From assembly GCA_003049465.1 (NCBI GenBank), contig PYSS01000140.1, forward strand, positions 27,297-91,296: 64,000 bases of DNA, given 5' to 3'. The position numbers and the translations under genes were made by a program. This document shows positions 11,470 to 23,400 of this stretch, piece after piece. This DNA comes from Magnaporthiopsis rhizophila. Lineage: Eukaryota > Ascomycota > Sordariomycetes > Magnaporthales > Magnaporthaceae. Under the pieces are notes generated by a model. The model was not told where the DNA came from. It saw nothing but the letters and a program-made list of their open reading frames with translations, and did not search any database. The first letter of the stretch is position 1; every line of letters starts with the position of its first letter.

Positions 11470-13045
11470 TGTGGCAACTGAGATCGGGGCCTGTGTCGCC
11501 CCGGGAAGGTGTCGTCGCGGGGTCCAGGGCGGGTGAGCACGACTCGAGGCCCCCGAATGGGGAGGGTAGTTGAAAGTTGAGGCCCTGCCCTTTGAATTGA
11601 TGGGCGGTTCGGCGTGTTTCTCAGCGAACGACGTCGGCTGTCATTGCGCGCGACAGCAGCAGCAGCAAGAACGGGCAGGCGGCTTGATGGATCGGACCGA
11701 GGAATGGGTGAGGCGTCAAGAAACTCTGTGCGTGCGCCGTCGAGCGAAAAAGGGACAGTCTGCTAGGGGAAGTTCCAACCGCAGATGCCACCCCAGGCCG
11801 GCACAGAGGCACACCAACACAGGAGGCGTGGTGTGGTGTGTGGTGCTGCGCATCGGCGATTGGCGTGGTCCTTTCTGCATGCAGGCGCAGGCGGGTGGCG
11901 GGCGATATCGACAGCACGCCCAATAAGCAGACGGGCATGTCAGCACCTTAGGTTACGCAGCAGGCCGTCGCCCGTCGCGCCATCACTTTCATGGCTCGCA
12001 CTAATGTAGGCCTAGGCAGCGGCCGATCAAATTGCGGCCGCGAGTTCGCTATTTCCCGCCAGGGGCCCTGGTCGGCTGCTGGCCCTTTGTTGTCTTTGAC
12101 CAGCGTGCCAGCATGGAAGGAATGGTAAAGAGCCCGTATTGTGTCTCTGGACTTGCAGAGGACCCCACAACACTTTGAGAAAAGCTTCGCACTTGACTGC
12201 ATTCATCCCACCATCGACATCCAGTTGGGTGGCTCGTCCTCGATCAAGTTCGAGCTTGTGAGCCACCAGACCCACTCAGAAGCGCCACGCGTTCTCATGC
12301 ACTGAGTAGGTAGGTGCACATACCAAACAGCCGAGAAAGCAGTCACAGGCACTTCCAAAACAAGCAACCAAACGCCGAGAGCACAGCATCGTAAAACACT
12401 CGAGGCCACCATCGCGGCCGTCTGGGCCACGGGGCGGAGCCACTGCACGTCGCAGTAAATATTGATAAAAGGGTCGAATAGCAAAAGGCCGGAAGCGGCT
12501 AGTGCTGACACGCCCCCCAAAAGATCCTCGACAAGGGGCAAAGCGCCCACATGCAGAAGTCGGTCGGTGTGGATTGCCACTGTTGCTCCGCTGTGCGGCT
12601 ATTTTTGGCTTTGTCTGGAATTGGCCGGCGAGGAATGGAACGTGGTAGAGGCGTTGGTCTTTATGTCAAACTTCCCTCGGTGCTCCATATTATTTTGTTC
12701 TACAAAGCACGATTCTCTGTTGCAAAGTCCCTGACGGTACGATTGTCGTACCCGTCGATCCAATAGATACCAGACACAGACACAGAGATTGAATTGGTGA
12801 ACATTGACAAGTCGTCCTCTCCACCACAAATAATGCGGAGCCTGGGAAGGAGCTCCACCACAGGAGCAGATTAGGAATGTCACGTGGGGTCGCGTCAAAA
12901 TACACTGCTCCACGAATTGTCGACCTGATTCGCGTCTCCGAGAGTTCCGATCCGCGAATCGTTGGCAGACGTCATTTGCCACTACACCTATGACAGAAGC
13001 AATCTGTCATACTGTCCACGCAGGCGCTCGAGCAACCCTTTCATT
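11470..13045. promoter_or_regulatory. Divergent intergenic region, no gene seen
   Basis: This 1.58-kb region separates the F-box gene from the AP endonuclease gene. Several short open frames exist on both strands, but they lack ATG starts, conserved character or splice partners. It presumably holds both promoters. Confidence 0.5.
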
Positions 13046-14612
13046 ATGGCTCCCCGCCAGTCGCCGCGGAAAAGGACTGTTGCCATGATCCAAAAGACAG
13101 AGGCCACAGCCAAAACAACGTCTGCTGTTCGCAAAAACGGCAGGGCGACCAAGGTCGAGGCGGTCGTCACCAAGACGGAAGCCGCGGCGAAGGTGAGAAA
13201 GGCGAAGCGTAAGGCGGCGGAAGAGGAGGACACAGACGACGATGACGAAGGGCATGACAGCTGTTGCGGCTCTGCGCACGAGGAAGATCAGGAGGAAACG
13301 AAAAAGCCGGTTGCCAAAAAGGCCCCCACCAACGGAAAACAGCCGGCCAAAAAGCAAAAGACGGACAAGGACCAAGGCCCGATGCCGCTAGCCGTGCGCA
13401 CCGCCATCCTGGCCCTGAAAAAGGCCATGTACATTGGCGCTCACGTGAGCGCTGCTGGAGGTATGTTCTGCCCCTTTTTCACGGGCTGCTGGCATACATA
13501 TGCAGGCAGGGGTTTGATTCCCGAGTGTTATCTCGCGCTAACATGCCCTCCCTGCCTCGCAAGGCATACACAACTCGATCCAGAACTCGCTAGAGATTGG
13601 CGGGAACGCGTTCGCCCTGTTCCTCAAAAGTCAGCGCACGTGGAACTCCAAGCCCCTGGATGACGCCACAAAGGCACAGTTCCGGGCGATGTGCAAGGAG
13701 CACGGCTACGACGCCGCCAAGCACTGCCTACCGCACGGCTCGTACCTGGTCAACCTAGCGCAGGTCGACAAGGCCAAGGCCGACCAGGCGTTTGGCAACT
13801 TTGTCGACGACCTCCGGCGCTGCGACGCCTTGGGCATTCGGCTCTACAACTTCCACCCGGGCTCCGCGCTGGGCGGGCCCAAGGACGAGGCCATAGCGCG
13901 CATCGCCGCCCAGCTCAACCGGTCGCACCGCGAGACGGAGCACGTCGTGACCGTCATCGAGAACATGGCCGGCGCCGGCAGCGTGGTCGGCTCGCGCTTC
14001 GAGGACCTGCGCGACATCATCGCCCTGGTCGACGACAAGGACCGCGTCGGCGTCTGCATCGACACGTGCCACGCCTTTGCCGCCGGCTACGACATGCGCA
14101 CCCCGGAGGCCTTTGCCGAGACGGCCGCCGAGTTCGACCGCGTCGTCGGCAACAAGTACCTGCGCGCCTTCCACCTCAACGACAGCAAAGCGCCCCTCGG
14201 CTGCAACCGTGACCTCCACGCCAACATCGGCACCGGCTTCCTGGGCCTCCGCGCGTTCCACAGCCTCGTGAACCACGAGCCCTTTCAGAACCTGCCCATG
14301 GTGCTCGAGACGCCCATCACCCGCAAGGGCCCCAACGGCAAGGACGTCGAGGACAGGCAGGTGTGGGCCGACGAGATCAAGCTCCTGGAGAGCCTGATTG
14401 GCATGGATCCCGAGAGTGACGAGTTCAGGGACAAGGCGGAGGAGCTGCAGCGACAAGGCGCAGGCGAGAGGGAAAGGCTCCAGGGGCAGGCGGACAAGAA
14501 GGCACAGGCTGCGGCGAAGAAGGCGGCCAAGAAAGCCCCAGGCAAAAAGGCACCGCCCAAGAAGCGAGGCAAGAAGAAGGCCGAGAGCGAGGACGAGGAT
14601 GAGAGCGACTGA
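13046..14612 (+). CDS. APN1: AP endonuclease, endonuclease IV (Apn1) family
   Basis: This is a zinc-dependent base-excision-repair enzyme that cleaves 5' to abasic sites and removes 3' blocking groups. Two exons (13046-13460, 13564-14612) with a 103-bp intron (GTATGT, GCTAAC branch, CAAG acceptor) give 487 aa. The EndoIV TIM barrel starts at about residue 130 (MYIGAHVSAAGGIHNS, split by the intron) and runs to LETP near residue 370. Metal-ligand motifs are visible: HVSAAGG, LPHGSYLVNLA, FHPGS, IENMAG, CIDTCHAFAAGYD, FHLNDSK and LHANIGTGFLG. Acidic and Lys-rich extensions flank the core on both sides. The C-terminal Lys/Ala repeat tail, like that of yeast Apn1, is a likely nuclear localisation signal. 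The start is the first ATG in frame; upstream in-frame sequence has no ATG. Confidence 0.96.
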
Positions 14613-15011
14613 CGACGTTGAACAGTTACCATAGCATTTTTTTTTCTGCTTTATTGCGGAAGGCGGCAGACGCCGAGATTTACAACGGGTAAGATGCGAG
14701 AGGACCATCCCCACGGGTATTACGGCAATGCGGGAGTGATCTGGCATTCAAAAGACAATCAAGTACTCATGGAGGGGGTTCGGGTATCAACGAAAATCTT
14801 GGGGAGGTATATCTAGGGCCATTAATCATGGAGCGCGGAACCAGGATAGAAAGGACATGCATAGGAAAATCCGCATCGATAATTATCATCAAACCAGGGG
14901 GGAAAAAGGGAGGGGAATAGAGGAAGTAGAAATGGAAAAGGGAAAAAAAAAAAAAAAGGCAGATAGAAAGTCCTTGCGCAACAAGAGACTAAAACAGCCA
15001 TCTGCCAACCA
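14613..15011. other. Convergent 3' intergenic region
   Basis: This 399-bp region lies between the convergent APN1 and BUB1 stop codons. It contains an A-rich run at 14941-14957. No gene is supported. Confidence 0.5.
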
Positions 15012-18000
15012 TCACCTCCTGCCCTTGGCCCAAGCCTCCACCTTGCCCATCAGGCTCTTGAGCCCAACGCCGCGCTCGCAGTTTGCCTCGAGCCAGGCCT
15101 CCATGCGCTCGCGCACGGCGCGCATGCCCTTGAGCACCGGCATGCGTCCGTCGCCGTCACCGTCTCCCGCGGCGGAAGCAGCGTGCACGGCCGGGTTGAG
15201 GAGCAGGTCGAAGCAGTCGGACCACAGCTCCGTCTGCCAGTAGCGCTTGAGGCTCTCGCGGACGCGGTAGCGGCGGGCCGCGGCGGTTCCCAGGCCGCCT
15301 CCGCCGTTCTCGCACCGCACCGTCTCGATGTAGCGGCCAAAGAGGAGGCAGTGCACGGTGCCGGCGAGGCCGTGGTAGTCGATCTGCCAGGTCCAGGGCC
15401 GGCCCTCGCGCATCTCGGCGCAGTCCTGCGGGCTCGTCTTCCAGTCGGCCACGAACTGCACGTCGGGCCGGAAGGCGCGCATGTCAATGCCGCGCCCAAA
15501 GTCGATGAGCGTCACCCCTCTCGACGCCCAGCCTCCGCTGCCGTCGGCCCTCCACTTGCTGCTGAGCTCTCCGCCCGTCCCCGCCGAAGGGTGGTCCAGA
15601 CGCAGCAGGCAGTTGTCGGCCTTGAGGTCGCCGTGCAGGATCTGGTGCGCGTGCAGCGCCTCGGCGGTGCGGAGGAGCTCGATCGTAAAAAACATGGCCA
15701 GCAACTCGTCCATGGTGCCCGACGGCTCGGCCCGGAACAGGTTCACCACGTCCAGGAGCGTCCCGTGCGGGTGGAACGGCAGCAGCAGGAAGCCCTCGTC
15801 CTGGTACAGGTGCATCTCGAGCGCCGAGCTCAGCGACGCCGTCGCCCTCTCGTGCGGGCCCAGCCGCCCGTGCGCCAGCCGCATCATGTGGAACTCCCAC
15901 GCCGACGGCGGCGTCTCCATCTTGAGCGCCTCCAGCCGGCCCCGCCGCATCTGCATCGTCGAGAAGGTCCCCTTGCCCATCTCACTGACGGCGCCGTCCT
16001 CGTTGTTGCCGTCGTGGTCCTGCGCGTCGGGCGATGAGTTCTTGACGAGGTACACCGGAGCAAACGCGCCGGCCCCGAGCTCCTTCTTCACCGTGTAGCT
16101 CATCTCGCATCCTGGAAACTCGATGGGCGGAGGCATCGGCACGCTGCTCGTCTTATCGCCGCTGCTCTTGGCCTTGGCCATGGCTTTGGCGAACCTGCGA
16201 ATCTCGCCTGCCCTCTCGTACTTGGTTGGTCGATGATCGTAGAAGCGCATCTGCGAGCTCAGGGGCGGGTGCATCTTGGTCAGGATCTGAGCCCTGACAG
16301 CGTCATCCACGGGGTTACACAGAGTGTCGTTTATGAGAGGACCTTTCGGCGGGGCCTTGAGGGGGCCGCCGCTCTTGACTTGTGCCTTGGGCAGCTGCAT
16401 GGGCACTATGATATTTGACGGTTTCTGAGGAGAAGGCGAGCCGCCGCCGACGAGATCCTGCAGGGGGCTGCTGGGCGGCTCAGATTCTACGGCGTCCTGT
16501 TGAGACTCCACCTCGTCGTCTTCGTCCTCGTCATCGCTGACGGGAGGAAGGCCTTGACGACACCTGCTCGGCGTCTTTGTCAGCGAGGTCCGCCCCGACC
16601 GCAGGTCCAGCTCCGTCTCGGTTCGCTCCGTGATGGGCGTCATGAACGGGAGACGGTTATTAGCCATCTCGACCGGGTCCCGGTACGTCCGTGTCTGAGG
16701 CACGTAATCCTCGGGCGGGATCGGAACAAAAGTCGTTCTCGTATGGGGCGGGTCGTCATCCATCGGTGTGGACACACCCTCATCGTCTTCTCCCTCATCT
16801 GCGGCGTCGTCCACAGAAGAGAGCCGTGTTATATCGCCCTCTCCCTCGGCGGCCACGTCGTTCTCATCATTCACGCCGGGAATAAGAGCGATATGCTTGC
16901 GGGCGGTGAAGTCGGACCATTCGCTTACGCTCCTGGCTTCCGATGTTTCGTCCCCATCCACCGCATCGTCCTCGTCGTCCTCAGCCCCTTCGGTTTCCTC
17001 GTCTTCGGCTTCGCTGACCGAGAGGCGCCGCGTGGTCCCGGCACTCTCTGCGCCGCTGGTGTACTCATCCGTGTCGTAATCATCGTCATCGCCGCTCTCT
17101 TCCTCCTCTTCCTCCTCTCCCTGGTTTGCTGGATGCTTGATGGGGGCATTGAAAATCTCATAAATGTCGTCGGTGGCCGCCCGCGTGTGCATGGTCATGG
17201 TTGGCTCCGAAGTGCCCTTCTTCTTCAGCAGTTTGGGTCGTGACGGCGAATCCAGCTTCGCCTTGACTATATTTGACGTCAGCGTCATGAAACACGGCTA
17301 GGATACTCTGATCGTCCGGTTCCCCTCATTTCGTCACTTACTGATCTGGGTCTCGTTGACCTCCATGACCTTTTTCTTCTTTGGTCGACCTTCCTTAGGA
17401 TACTGCTTGATGGGGGCGCCATTCTCATCCAAGGGCACGGCAACATCGCGGTGGATGACAAGTTTCTGCGGTATATTCTCATTGTTTTCACGGAAGACTT
17501 CCAGCCGCGGCGCAGCTGACGCAGGCGACGGTCGGCTGTTCTCGTCTCTGGGGCGGGACACGCGCCGAGGAGGTGGTGGAGAAGGCGGCGCCGGTCTCTC
17601 TTCTAGCCAGCCAGCCCGGGCCAGTAGCACCTCCTCAAAACTCAACTCGGATCCCGGGATGTCTGGCGTGGGATAGAGCACACTGAGATCGAATACAATG
17701 CGCTGCTTCTTGCCAGCCGGGTTGTTCATCGTCACTTGATGTTGCGAGGCCACAATAGGGATGTGGGATTTCATCAAAAGAGACTGCAAAGTACAGAACG
17801 AGATACAGAAGCAACCAGGAAGGAAACCGAGATTCGCCACCATACATTAGTCCTGTATTCATCAATATGTGCCCGACATAAAGCAGGGGGCGCGGATGTG
17901 GGGTCAAGAGCTTACCGTATCCTTAAACACCGCCAGTTTGGGCCCGCTGGGCTTCCTGGAACCAGCCTTCAGCGTCTCCCCAACCCAAGGCTTTGGTGCC

Positions 18001-18917
18001 ATGACGTTCTCCTTCTTGCGCTCGGCCAGCGAGCCGATACTGTCCCAGCCCTTGGACCCAGCCTCCCGGGATGGAAGCGCAGGCCCCGCCGCATCAGCGT
18101 CGGAGAAAATAGCCAGTTTGGACTTTGCCGGCTTCGCCGCCCGGCCGCCGACGTCGCTACTTGGCCTCGGCGCCTGCGGATCGACAGGGCCAGCGGCGGC
18201 TGCGGACGCGAACGGGTCCATCTTAGCCGCTAGGGCAGGCCGCACAGTCGGGATGGCCGGCGACGAGGGCTCATCCCCGTCAGCCTCGCCCTTCTGCTCC
18301 CGGCGCTGCTCAAACTCGCCGAGCTTGCGAATCAGGCGTTGCTGCGGGCGCGCCTCGCGATCGATGCCCAGCCTGAGGACCTCCTCGGCCTGCGCCCAGC
18401 GGCCAGCCCCCTCGAGCCAGGCGGCGTACTCCTCGTAGAACAGCGCGAGGCTCTCGCCGATGCCGTGGCGCGAGAGATAGAGGAACGTCTCGCGCGGTGC
18501 GTCGGAGAACATCTGGGTGTAGTAGAGCCACAGCTTTAGGTAGCGTGGGTCGTTCTTGTATTGAGAGGAGCCAATGAAGGCCTTTGTGGCACGCTCCAAG
18601 AGGGTGTGGAGCTGTGACTGGGGAGTCGCCTGCGCCGAAGGATACGCGTCCAAGGTCCAGCGGACATAGCGATCGTAGACATCGAGCGGGTCATCGAGGT
18701 CAGTGATAGTGGCGAGCTCGGCCTCGTACTCGGCCCGGATGCAGTCGTGGACGTTTTTGGTATCGCTTGGGGTGGGCGTGTCCATCTTTGCGAGCGGAGA
18801 TGGCGTGTAAAGCTCGGCCAGTTTCCTCGCTGACCGCCCGCCAGGGAGCGACTGGATGTTCTCCTTCTGGCTCTCGATGACGTCGAAGTCAATCAGGTCC
18901 TCCGATGAGGGCGCCAT
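15012..18917 (-). CDS. BUB1: Spindle assembly checkpoint protein kinase Bub1
   Basis: Three exons (18917-17916, 17783-17342, 17266-15012; introns 132 and 75 bp) give 1232 aa. The kinase acts at kinetochores, phosphorylating histone H2A and recruiting checkpoint and shugoshin proteins. A KEN box lies at residues 18-20. The Mad3/Bub1 homology (TPR-like) region spans about 50-190 (YVRWTLDAYPSAQ, YLKLWLYYTQM, ALFYEEYAAWLEGAGRWAQA). Exon 2 carries the second conserved block (SELSFEEVLLARAGW). A long acidic, Ser/Asp-rich linker follows, partly shaped like MELT-poor disordered sequence. The C-terminal kinase domain has a glycine loop GAGAF (about 877), HGDLKADN (about 1025) and IDFGRG (about 1068, the DFG motif). 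Splicing is essential to join the TPR region to the kinase. The single gene carries both halves, as expected for Bub1 rather than Mad3/BubR1. Confidence 0.95.
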
Positions 18918-19478
18918 TTTGTGATGCTGCTGTGGTCGAACTGGGCTGCCGTGTTGGTGAATGCACCGCTCTGAGAAGGACGAAAGGGGCAAAACAAACA
19001 GTCGGCGGGGTTTCGTTAGGAGAGCCCGTCATAGTGGGACACGAGGAGGACGGGGGAGGATTGTAGATGCACGCGGTGGAGACCGTCAAATATCAATACC
19101 GGTTGCTGAGCAACATCAAGCAGCCAATCAATTAACGCAACCTCAATCCGGGCAGCAGCACAGCAGAAGCCCAACTTGTCAAGCCTTGCCTGACAATCCA
19201 GGCAAGCAAGCCCTCGAGTTGGCACCGAATGCATAGATGGACAAAAATGGAATTCCTCATTGAATTCCGGGCGTTACTTAGAATCTATGTATGACTGCAC
19301 GTTCTTTTTCTCATAACCCATTAACTTTTGTAGCCCTTTTTTCGTCCAATAAGAGGCAGACCCGCCCAGAGCCCGCCTCATCATAACCGCCGCGCGGAAT
19401 CGATTTTGTAGGGCCGAGCAAAGAGAATCAACGCCCTAAACATGAACCGAGAATCCCCCAGCACTTGAAAGTCGCAAT
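18918..19478. promoter_or_regulatory. BUB1 promoter / enolase 3' region
   Basis: These genes are tandem on the minus strand, so this 561-bp interval holds the enolase 3' UTR and the BUB1 upstream region. No further coding sequence is evident. Confidence 0.5.
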
Positions 19479-21094
19479 TTACAAGTTGACAGCCTTGCGG
19501 AAGTTCTCGCCTGCGTAGACGGCGTTGGAGCCAAGCTCCTCCTCAATGCGGAGGATCTGGTTGAGCTTGGCGAGACGCTCGGAACGGGCGGGGGCTCCGG
19601 TCTTGATCTGGCCAGCACGGATGCCGACAACGATGTCCGAGATGGTGACATCCTCCGTCTCGCCCGAGCGGTGCGACACCATGACGCCCCAGCCGTCGGC
19701 GTAAGAGTCCTTGGCAGCCTGGATGGACTCGGTCAGGGTGCCGATCTGGTTGACCTTGAGCAGCAGGGCGTTGGCCGCCTTGAGCTCGATGGCCTTCTTG
19801 ATGCGGATGGGGTTGGTGACCGTCAAGTCGTCACCAACGATCTGGATGTCCTGTGTCTTGTAGAAGTAGCTCCAGGCCTCCCAGTCGTCCTCGGCAAACG
19901 GGTCCTCAATGCTGACGATGGGGTACTTCTTGGCCAGATCTCCGTAGAGGGCGGCCAACTGCTCGTACGTGATCCACTTGGTCGGGTCGCTCTCAGGGTT
20001 CTTGAAGTCCAGGTCGTACTTCTTCTCGGCCTCCTTGTAGAACTCGCTCGACGCAACGTCCATGGCAATGTTCATCTTGCCAGTGTATCCGGCCTTCTCG
20101 ATGGCCTCGGTGATGAGCTCGAGGGCCTCCTCGGCGGTCTGGATATCGGGAGCCACGCCTCCCTCGTCGCCGACGTTGCCAGCAGACTGGCCGTACTTCT
20201 TCTTGGCCAGGCTCTTGAGCTGCTGGTACACCTCAGCACCCTGGCGCATAGCCTCGGAGAACGACGGGGCGGCACTGATACGCTTGGTCAGCTCATCAAA
20301 CGGATAATCAGGGTAGAAACCAGTTAAAAATGTCACAAACTTACGAGGGAACGATCATGAACTCTTGGAAAGCCAGGCGACCACCGGCGTGAGAACTGCA
20401 AGCGTCCCAGGTCAGCGCGTCCATGTCTCAGGAGCCAGGGGCAAGGGTTTGATTGTTGTCGACAACTCACCCTCCGTTGAGGACGTTCATGAAGGGAACC
20501 GGCAGGACGTAAGGCTTCTTGGTTCCGGCGAGGTCGGAGACGTGCGCGTACAGGGGGACGCCCTAGTGGTGTATGGTCAGCATAAGCACGGCCGGTCGGT
20601 TTTCGGCCGTGTAGAACGAGAGGCCGTCAGACAAAGCAGTGGACGCACCTTCTCAGCGGCACCGGCCTTGGCAATCGCCAGACTGACACCCAAGATGGCG
20701 TTGGCGCCCAGGCTGGTCTTGTTGGGGGTTCCATCAAGCTTGATGAGGAACTCGTCGACCTTGGACTGGTCCTTGACATCCAGACCCTCCTTGATCAGGG
20801 CGGGGCCAATGACGTTGTTCACGTTCTCGACAGCTTTGAGAACGCCCTTGCCACCCCACTTGGCCTTGTCGCCGTCACGGAGCTCGCAAGCCTCATGCTG
20901 GCCTATCGTTACCAGTTTGTTAGTGTGAGTGGTGGTCGACAACGGTAAGGTGTGGGCTATGTAAACGCACCAGTCGAAGCACCGGACGGGACGATGGCGC
21001 GGTGGAGGCCTGTCTCGGTGACCAAGTCAACCTCGACCGTGGGGTTGCCACGGGAGTCGTAGACGTAGCGAGCGTGGACCTTGCTGATAGGCAT
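19479..21094 (-). CDS. ENO1: Enolase (2-phosphoglycerate dehydratase)
   Basis: This glycolytic/gluconeogenic enzyme interconverts 2-phosphoglycerate and phosphoenolpyruvate. Five exons (21094-20971, 20902-20649, 20562-20471, 20395-20345, 20274-19479) give exactly 438 aa, the usual length. The N terminus MPISKVHARYVYDSRGNPT and the catalytic and metal-binding blocks are intact: [81 protein letters not shown] and GQIKTGAPARSER. The HAGG loop is made only by splicing a 51-bp exon. A probable large 5'-UTR intron lies upstream. The many introns near the 5' end are usual for strongly expressed fungal glycolytic genes. There is no sign of decay. Confidence 0.98.
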
Positions 21095-21121
21095 GGTGGG
21101 TGGGTGGCGGGTGCTGCGAGT

Positions 21122-21670
21122 CTGACAGGCCCAATGTTAGTCGCTGCGACTGGGAGCAAGAAATGAACAGTGCGCAGCAAGGTCCCAACTTTCACGGGTC
21201 TGTTGCTCGATCTCCTTTATGGGCAATGAGAACTGAGGGAAATGGAGAGTTGTCCTGGTGGAGGCTTGGGATCGAAAATGGCAGGCTAGGTCTGGATTGT
21301 GGTAACGGTGTAGGTGATTCTGGGACGAAATAGAAGGAGCGATGGATCCATTTTGAGGAAATGCCTCGTGGGCCAAAAGAACAAGGGTCAGGTTTGCAAA
21401 CAAAAATTGCTCATCCAGGTAGTACAGTTCGCGGTATATCCCTCAAAGCGCGAAACGGCGCCCGCGTAGCGGGAAAGAAAAGAAGGGAAAGAGAGTCGGG
21501 CGGTGTTGATTAGGATTGAGGCGGGGATAAGCAATGAGGATGTAGCATTTCCATGGAGCGGTCTGGGGCGGTGGGTTTCCAAGGATTGTGCCATACCGGG
21601 AGTGAGGCAAGAGGAGGAGGAGGGACGAGAGAGAGGTAGGAGATGCAGAGGGAAGCGTTCTCCAACGTAC
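21122..21670 (-). other. Probable 5'-UTR intron of the enolase gene
   Basis: On the minus strand, a consensus donor (AAAAG|GTACGTTGG, at 21670) and an excellent acceptor (GCGACTAACATTGG...GTCAG, ending at 21122) frame a 549-bp intron. It would end 27 bases before the start codon. The branch A is about 15 bases from the acceptor. Transcript evidence is needed; the proposal rests on signals alone. Confidence 0.55.
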
Positions 21671-22216
21671 CTTTTGGGGATGTTGGTGAGTTGGAGAAGC
21701 GGTTGGTGTTTTTTCTCTGGGCTAGATCTTGAAGAGAAGCAGACGAGAGAAAAGTTGGGTCGGCCTTGGAATCTTAAATATGGACGGCAGGAGCTTCCAA
21801 GAGGGTGCGCGCTGTTGTATCAGTCCAGACCCCTGTTTGGGTTGCCCGTTTCTGGTGGGGTGATTTTTGTTTGGAGGGGTCGGAGCTCGATGCAAGCTCG
21901 ATGCAGCTCTTGCGCGATTAGCTCGATTCCATGTCCGTCCGCCTCACCAAAACCTGTTTAGTGGGGCATCCGAGCTATGAGTGAGGCGTGGGGTCGCAAC
22001 GCCAAGCCCTACGCTGGCGGGAACCTCACCCGTGCGTGTTCCATGCTGCTACAGTACCTCTGGCAGGCCTGAGCCCGGCGGCAAGGGCGATTTACTGTTG
22101 AGGTTGCTCCAGAGGGCACTTGACATCACATATCTGTTTGCTTCCAGTAACAATCAACGAGACATAAAAAGTTTGACCAACGCCTCCGTCTGCCAACCTT
22201 ATCTCCGAAGCGAGAG
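21671..22216. promoter_or_regulatory. Divergent promoter region, enolase / Vma22-like
   Basis: This is the interval upstream of the proposed enolase 5' exon and of the Vma22-like start codon. No individual motif could be assigned and no coding sequence is evident. Confidence 0.45.
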
Positions 22217-22849
22217 ATGGACGCCGAAATCGACACGCTCCTGGAGAGGTATCTCGGCTTGCTGGATGAGTACACCAAACTCCGTGCCTCCCTGGGCGCC
22301 GCCCAGAGCGGCATGTACCAAAATATCGCCCGTGCCAACTTCGCCGCCGAGCGAGGCATGAGGTATGGACCTGACTTTTTCGACGAGCGAATGCAGGCAA
22401 GCCGACGCCTGAGCATTGAGTTGAAGCCTCCGGTTGGACATGAGGGTGGCAGCCAGCATGCCTCTTTTACGGTTTATTCGGCAGAGGCGTCCGAACCGCC
22501 GGCAGGCTCCGAGCATGGCGATGATGACGAAAGCGGGCAGGAGTCCGGCGTATCCGAGCCCGGTGCCGAGGAAAATCGGCAGAGCCGTGGTGGCGTGGCG
22601 GGCACCGATGAGGCGAATGCGAAGGCGAGCCCCGCGAGGCGGAAGGACCCTCTTCGTTGGTTCGGCCTCTTCACTCCAGCATCTCTACGACTAGCCCAAG
22701 GCCAGGCTATCGAGATTGTGGAGGATCTGCTGCCCAGGCTGGCGTCAGTCGACGCTGAGATGGCCCAAGTCGAGATTCAAGTTCGACGTGCCAAGAAGAA
22801 GCGGGCCAAGGCGGCAACCGCCGCTGAAAAGGAGACGAGAATGACGTAA
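22217..22849 (+). CDS. VMA22: Vma22/CCDC115-like V-ATPase assembly factor
   Basis: This single-exon gene encodes 210 aa. The N terminus is a heptad-like helix (MDAEIDTLLERYLGLLDEYTKLRASL), followed by SGMYQNIARANFAAERGMRYGPDFFDERM. The middle is acidic and disordered (about residues 85-140). The C terminus carries DPLRWFGLFTPASLRLAQGQA and a second coiled-coil helix ending in a Lys/Arg-rich tail. The two-helix arrangement with a central disordered insert and the 'DPLRWFG-TP-LR-AQ' block match fungal Vma22, an endoplasmic reticulum factor that helps assemble the Vo sector of the vacuolar proton pump. The start is the only ATG upstream of the conserved helix. The assignment is from motif memory rather than a search. 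Confidence 0.75.
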   Translation: MDAEIDTLLERYLGLLDEYTKLRASLGAAQSGMYQNIARANFAAERGMRYGPDFFDERMQASRRLSIELKPPVGHEGGSQHASFTVYSAEASEPPAGSEHGDDDESGQESGVSEPGAEENRQSRGGVAGTDEANAKASPARRKDPLRWFGLFTPASLRLAQGQAIEIVEDLLPRLASVDAEMAQVEIQVRRAKKKRAKAATAAEKETRMT

Positions 22850-23390
22850 CAGCCTGAGGGGCGGCCAGGGGAAACAAGCGGTTCTGCGGCCTTGTAGCGG
22901 TCGGTTCCGTCAAACACAAAGACAGATCTCAGAGTGGCCGCGCTGTCTCCCTCTGCGCCCCCGGGACGGTTGATAGCCAAGAAGAGACGCTGCCGAATCA
23001 AGCCAAATTAGCTCAAGCAACGAACTCTTGCTAGAAATTCGGCCCGAAGATGTGATGGCTCTTTTGCTTGGACTGTGCTCGATCATGGGCGGGCATCGAC
23101 GGCGGTATCCAACGCAAGCGGTTTGCCACTCCTCCTGTCGTGGCGTTAATCCGGTGCTCGCTGCGTGCGTTACGTGCGTCTCTCGTGTGTGGCAAGCCCT
23201 CTTCAGCTCCAAGATGCGACGGGAACTTCAGCTGGCCGGGAAAATGGCAGCCTGCTTCCCCTCGTTTCCGTCCTGATGGCAGACAATAGACGTCGGCGGC
23301 GTGAACCAAGGCGCCCCGGTGGCCGCTAGCAAACTTTAGCCAACAGGCGCACCCCTGATCCATTCGGCCTCTAGCTTATTTTATAGTATG
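22850..23390. other. Intergenic region upstream of the receptor-like remnant
   Basis: I looked here for the missing N-terminal membrane segments of the downstream remnant and found none. The reading frames present are short and rich in Cys/Arg, without hydrophobic segments of membrane length. Confidence 0.5.
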
Positions 23391-23400
23391 GCCATATGCT

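Noticed and set aside
12203..12580. 125-codon hydrophobic minus-strand frame
   Set aside because: It has no ATG at its 5' end and no partner exon; hydrophobicity alone is weak evidence for a membrane protein.
13755..14747. 330-codon frame antisense to APN1
   Set aside because: It mirrors the GC-rich third-position bias of APN1; no independent motifs.
15183..16037. 284-codon frame antisense to the Bub1 kinase domain
   Set aside because: The sense strand carries unmistakable kinase motifs, so this is a shadow.
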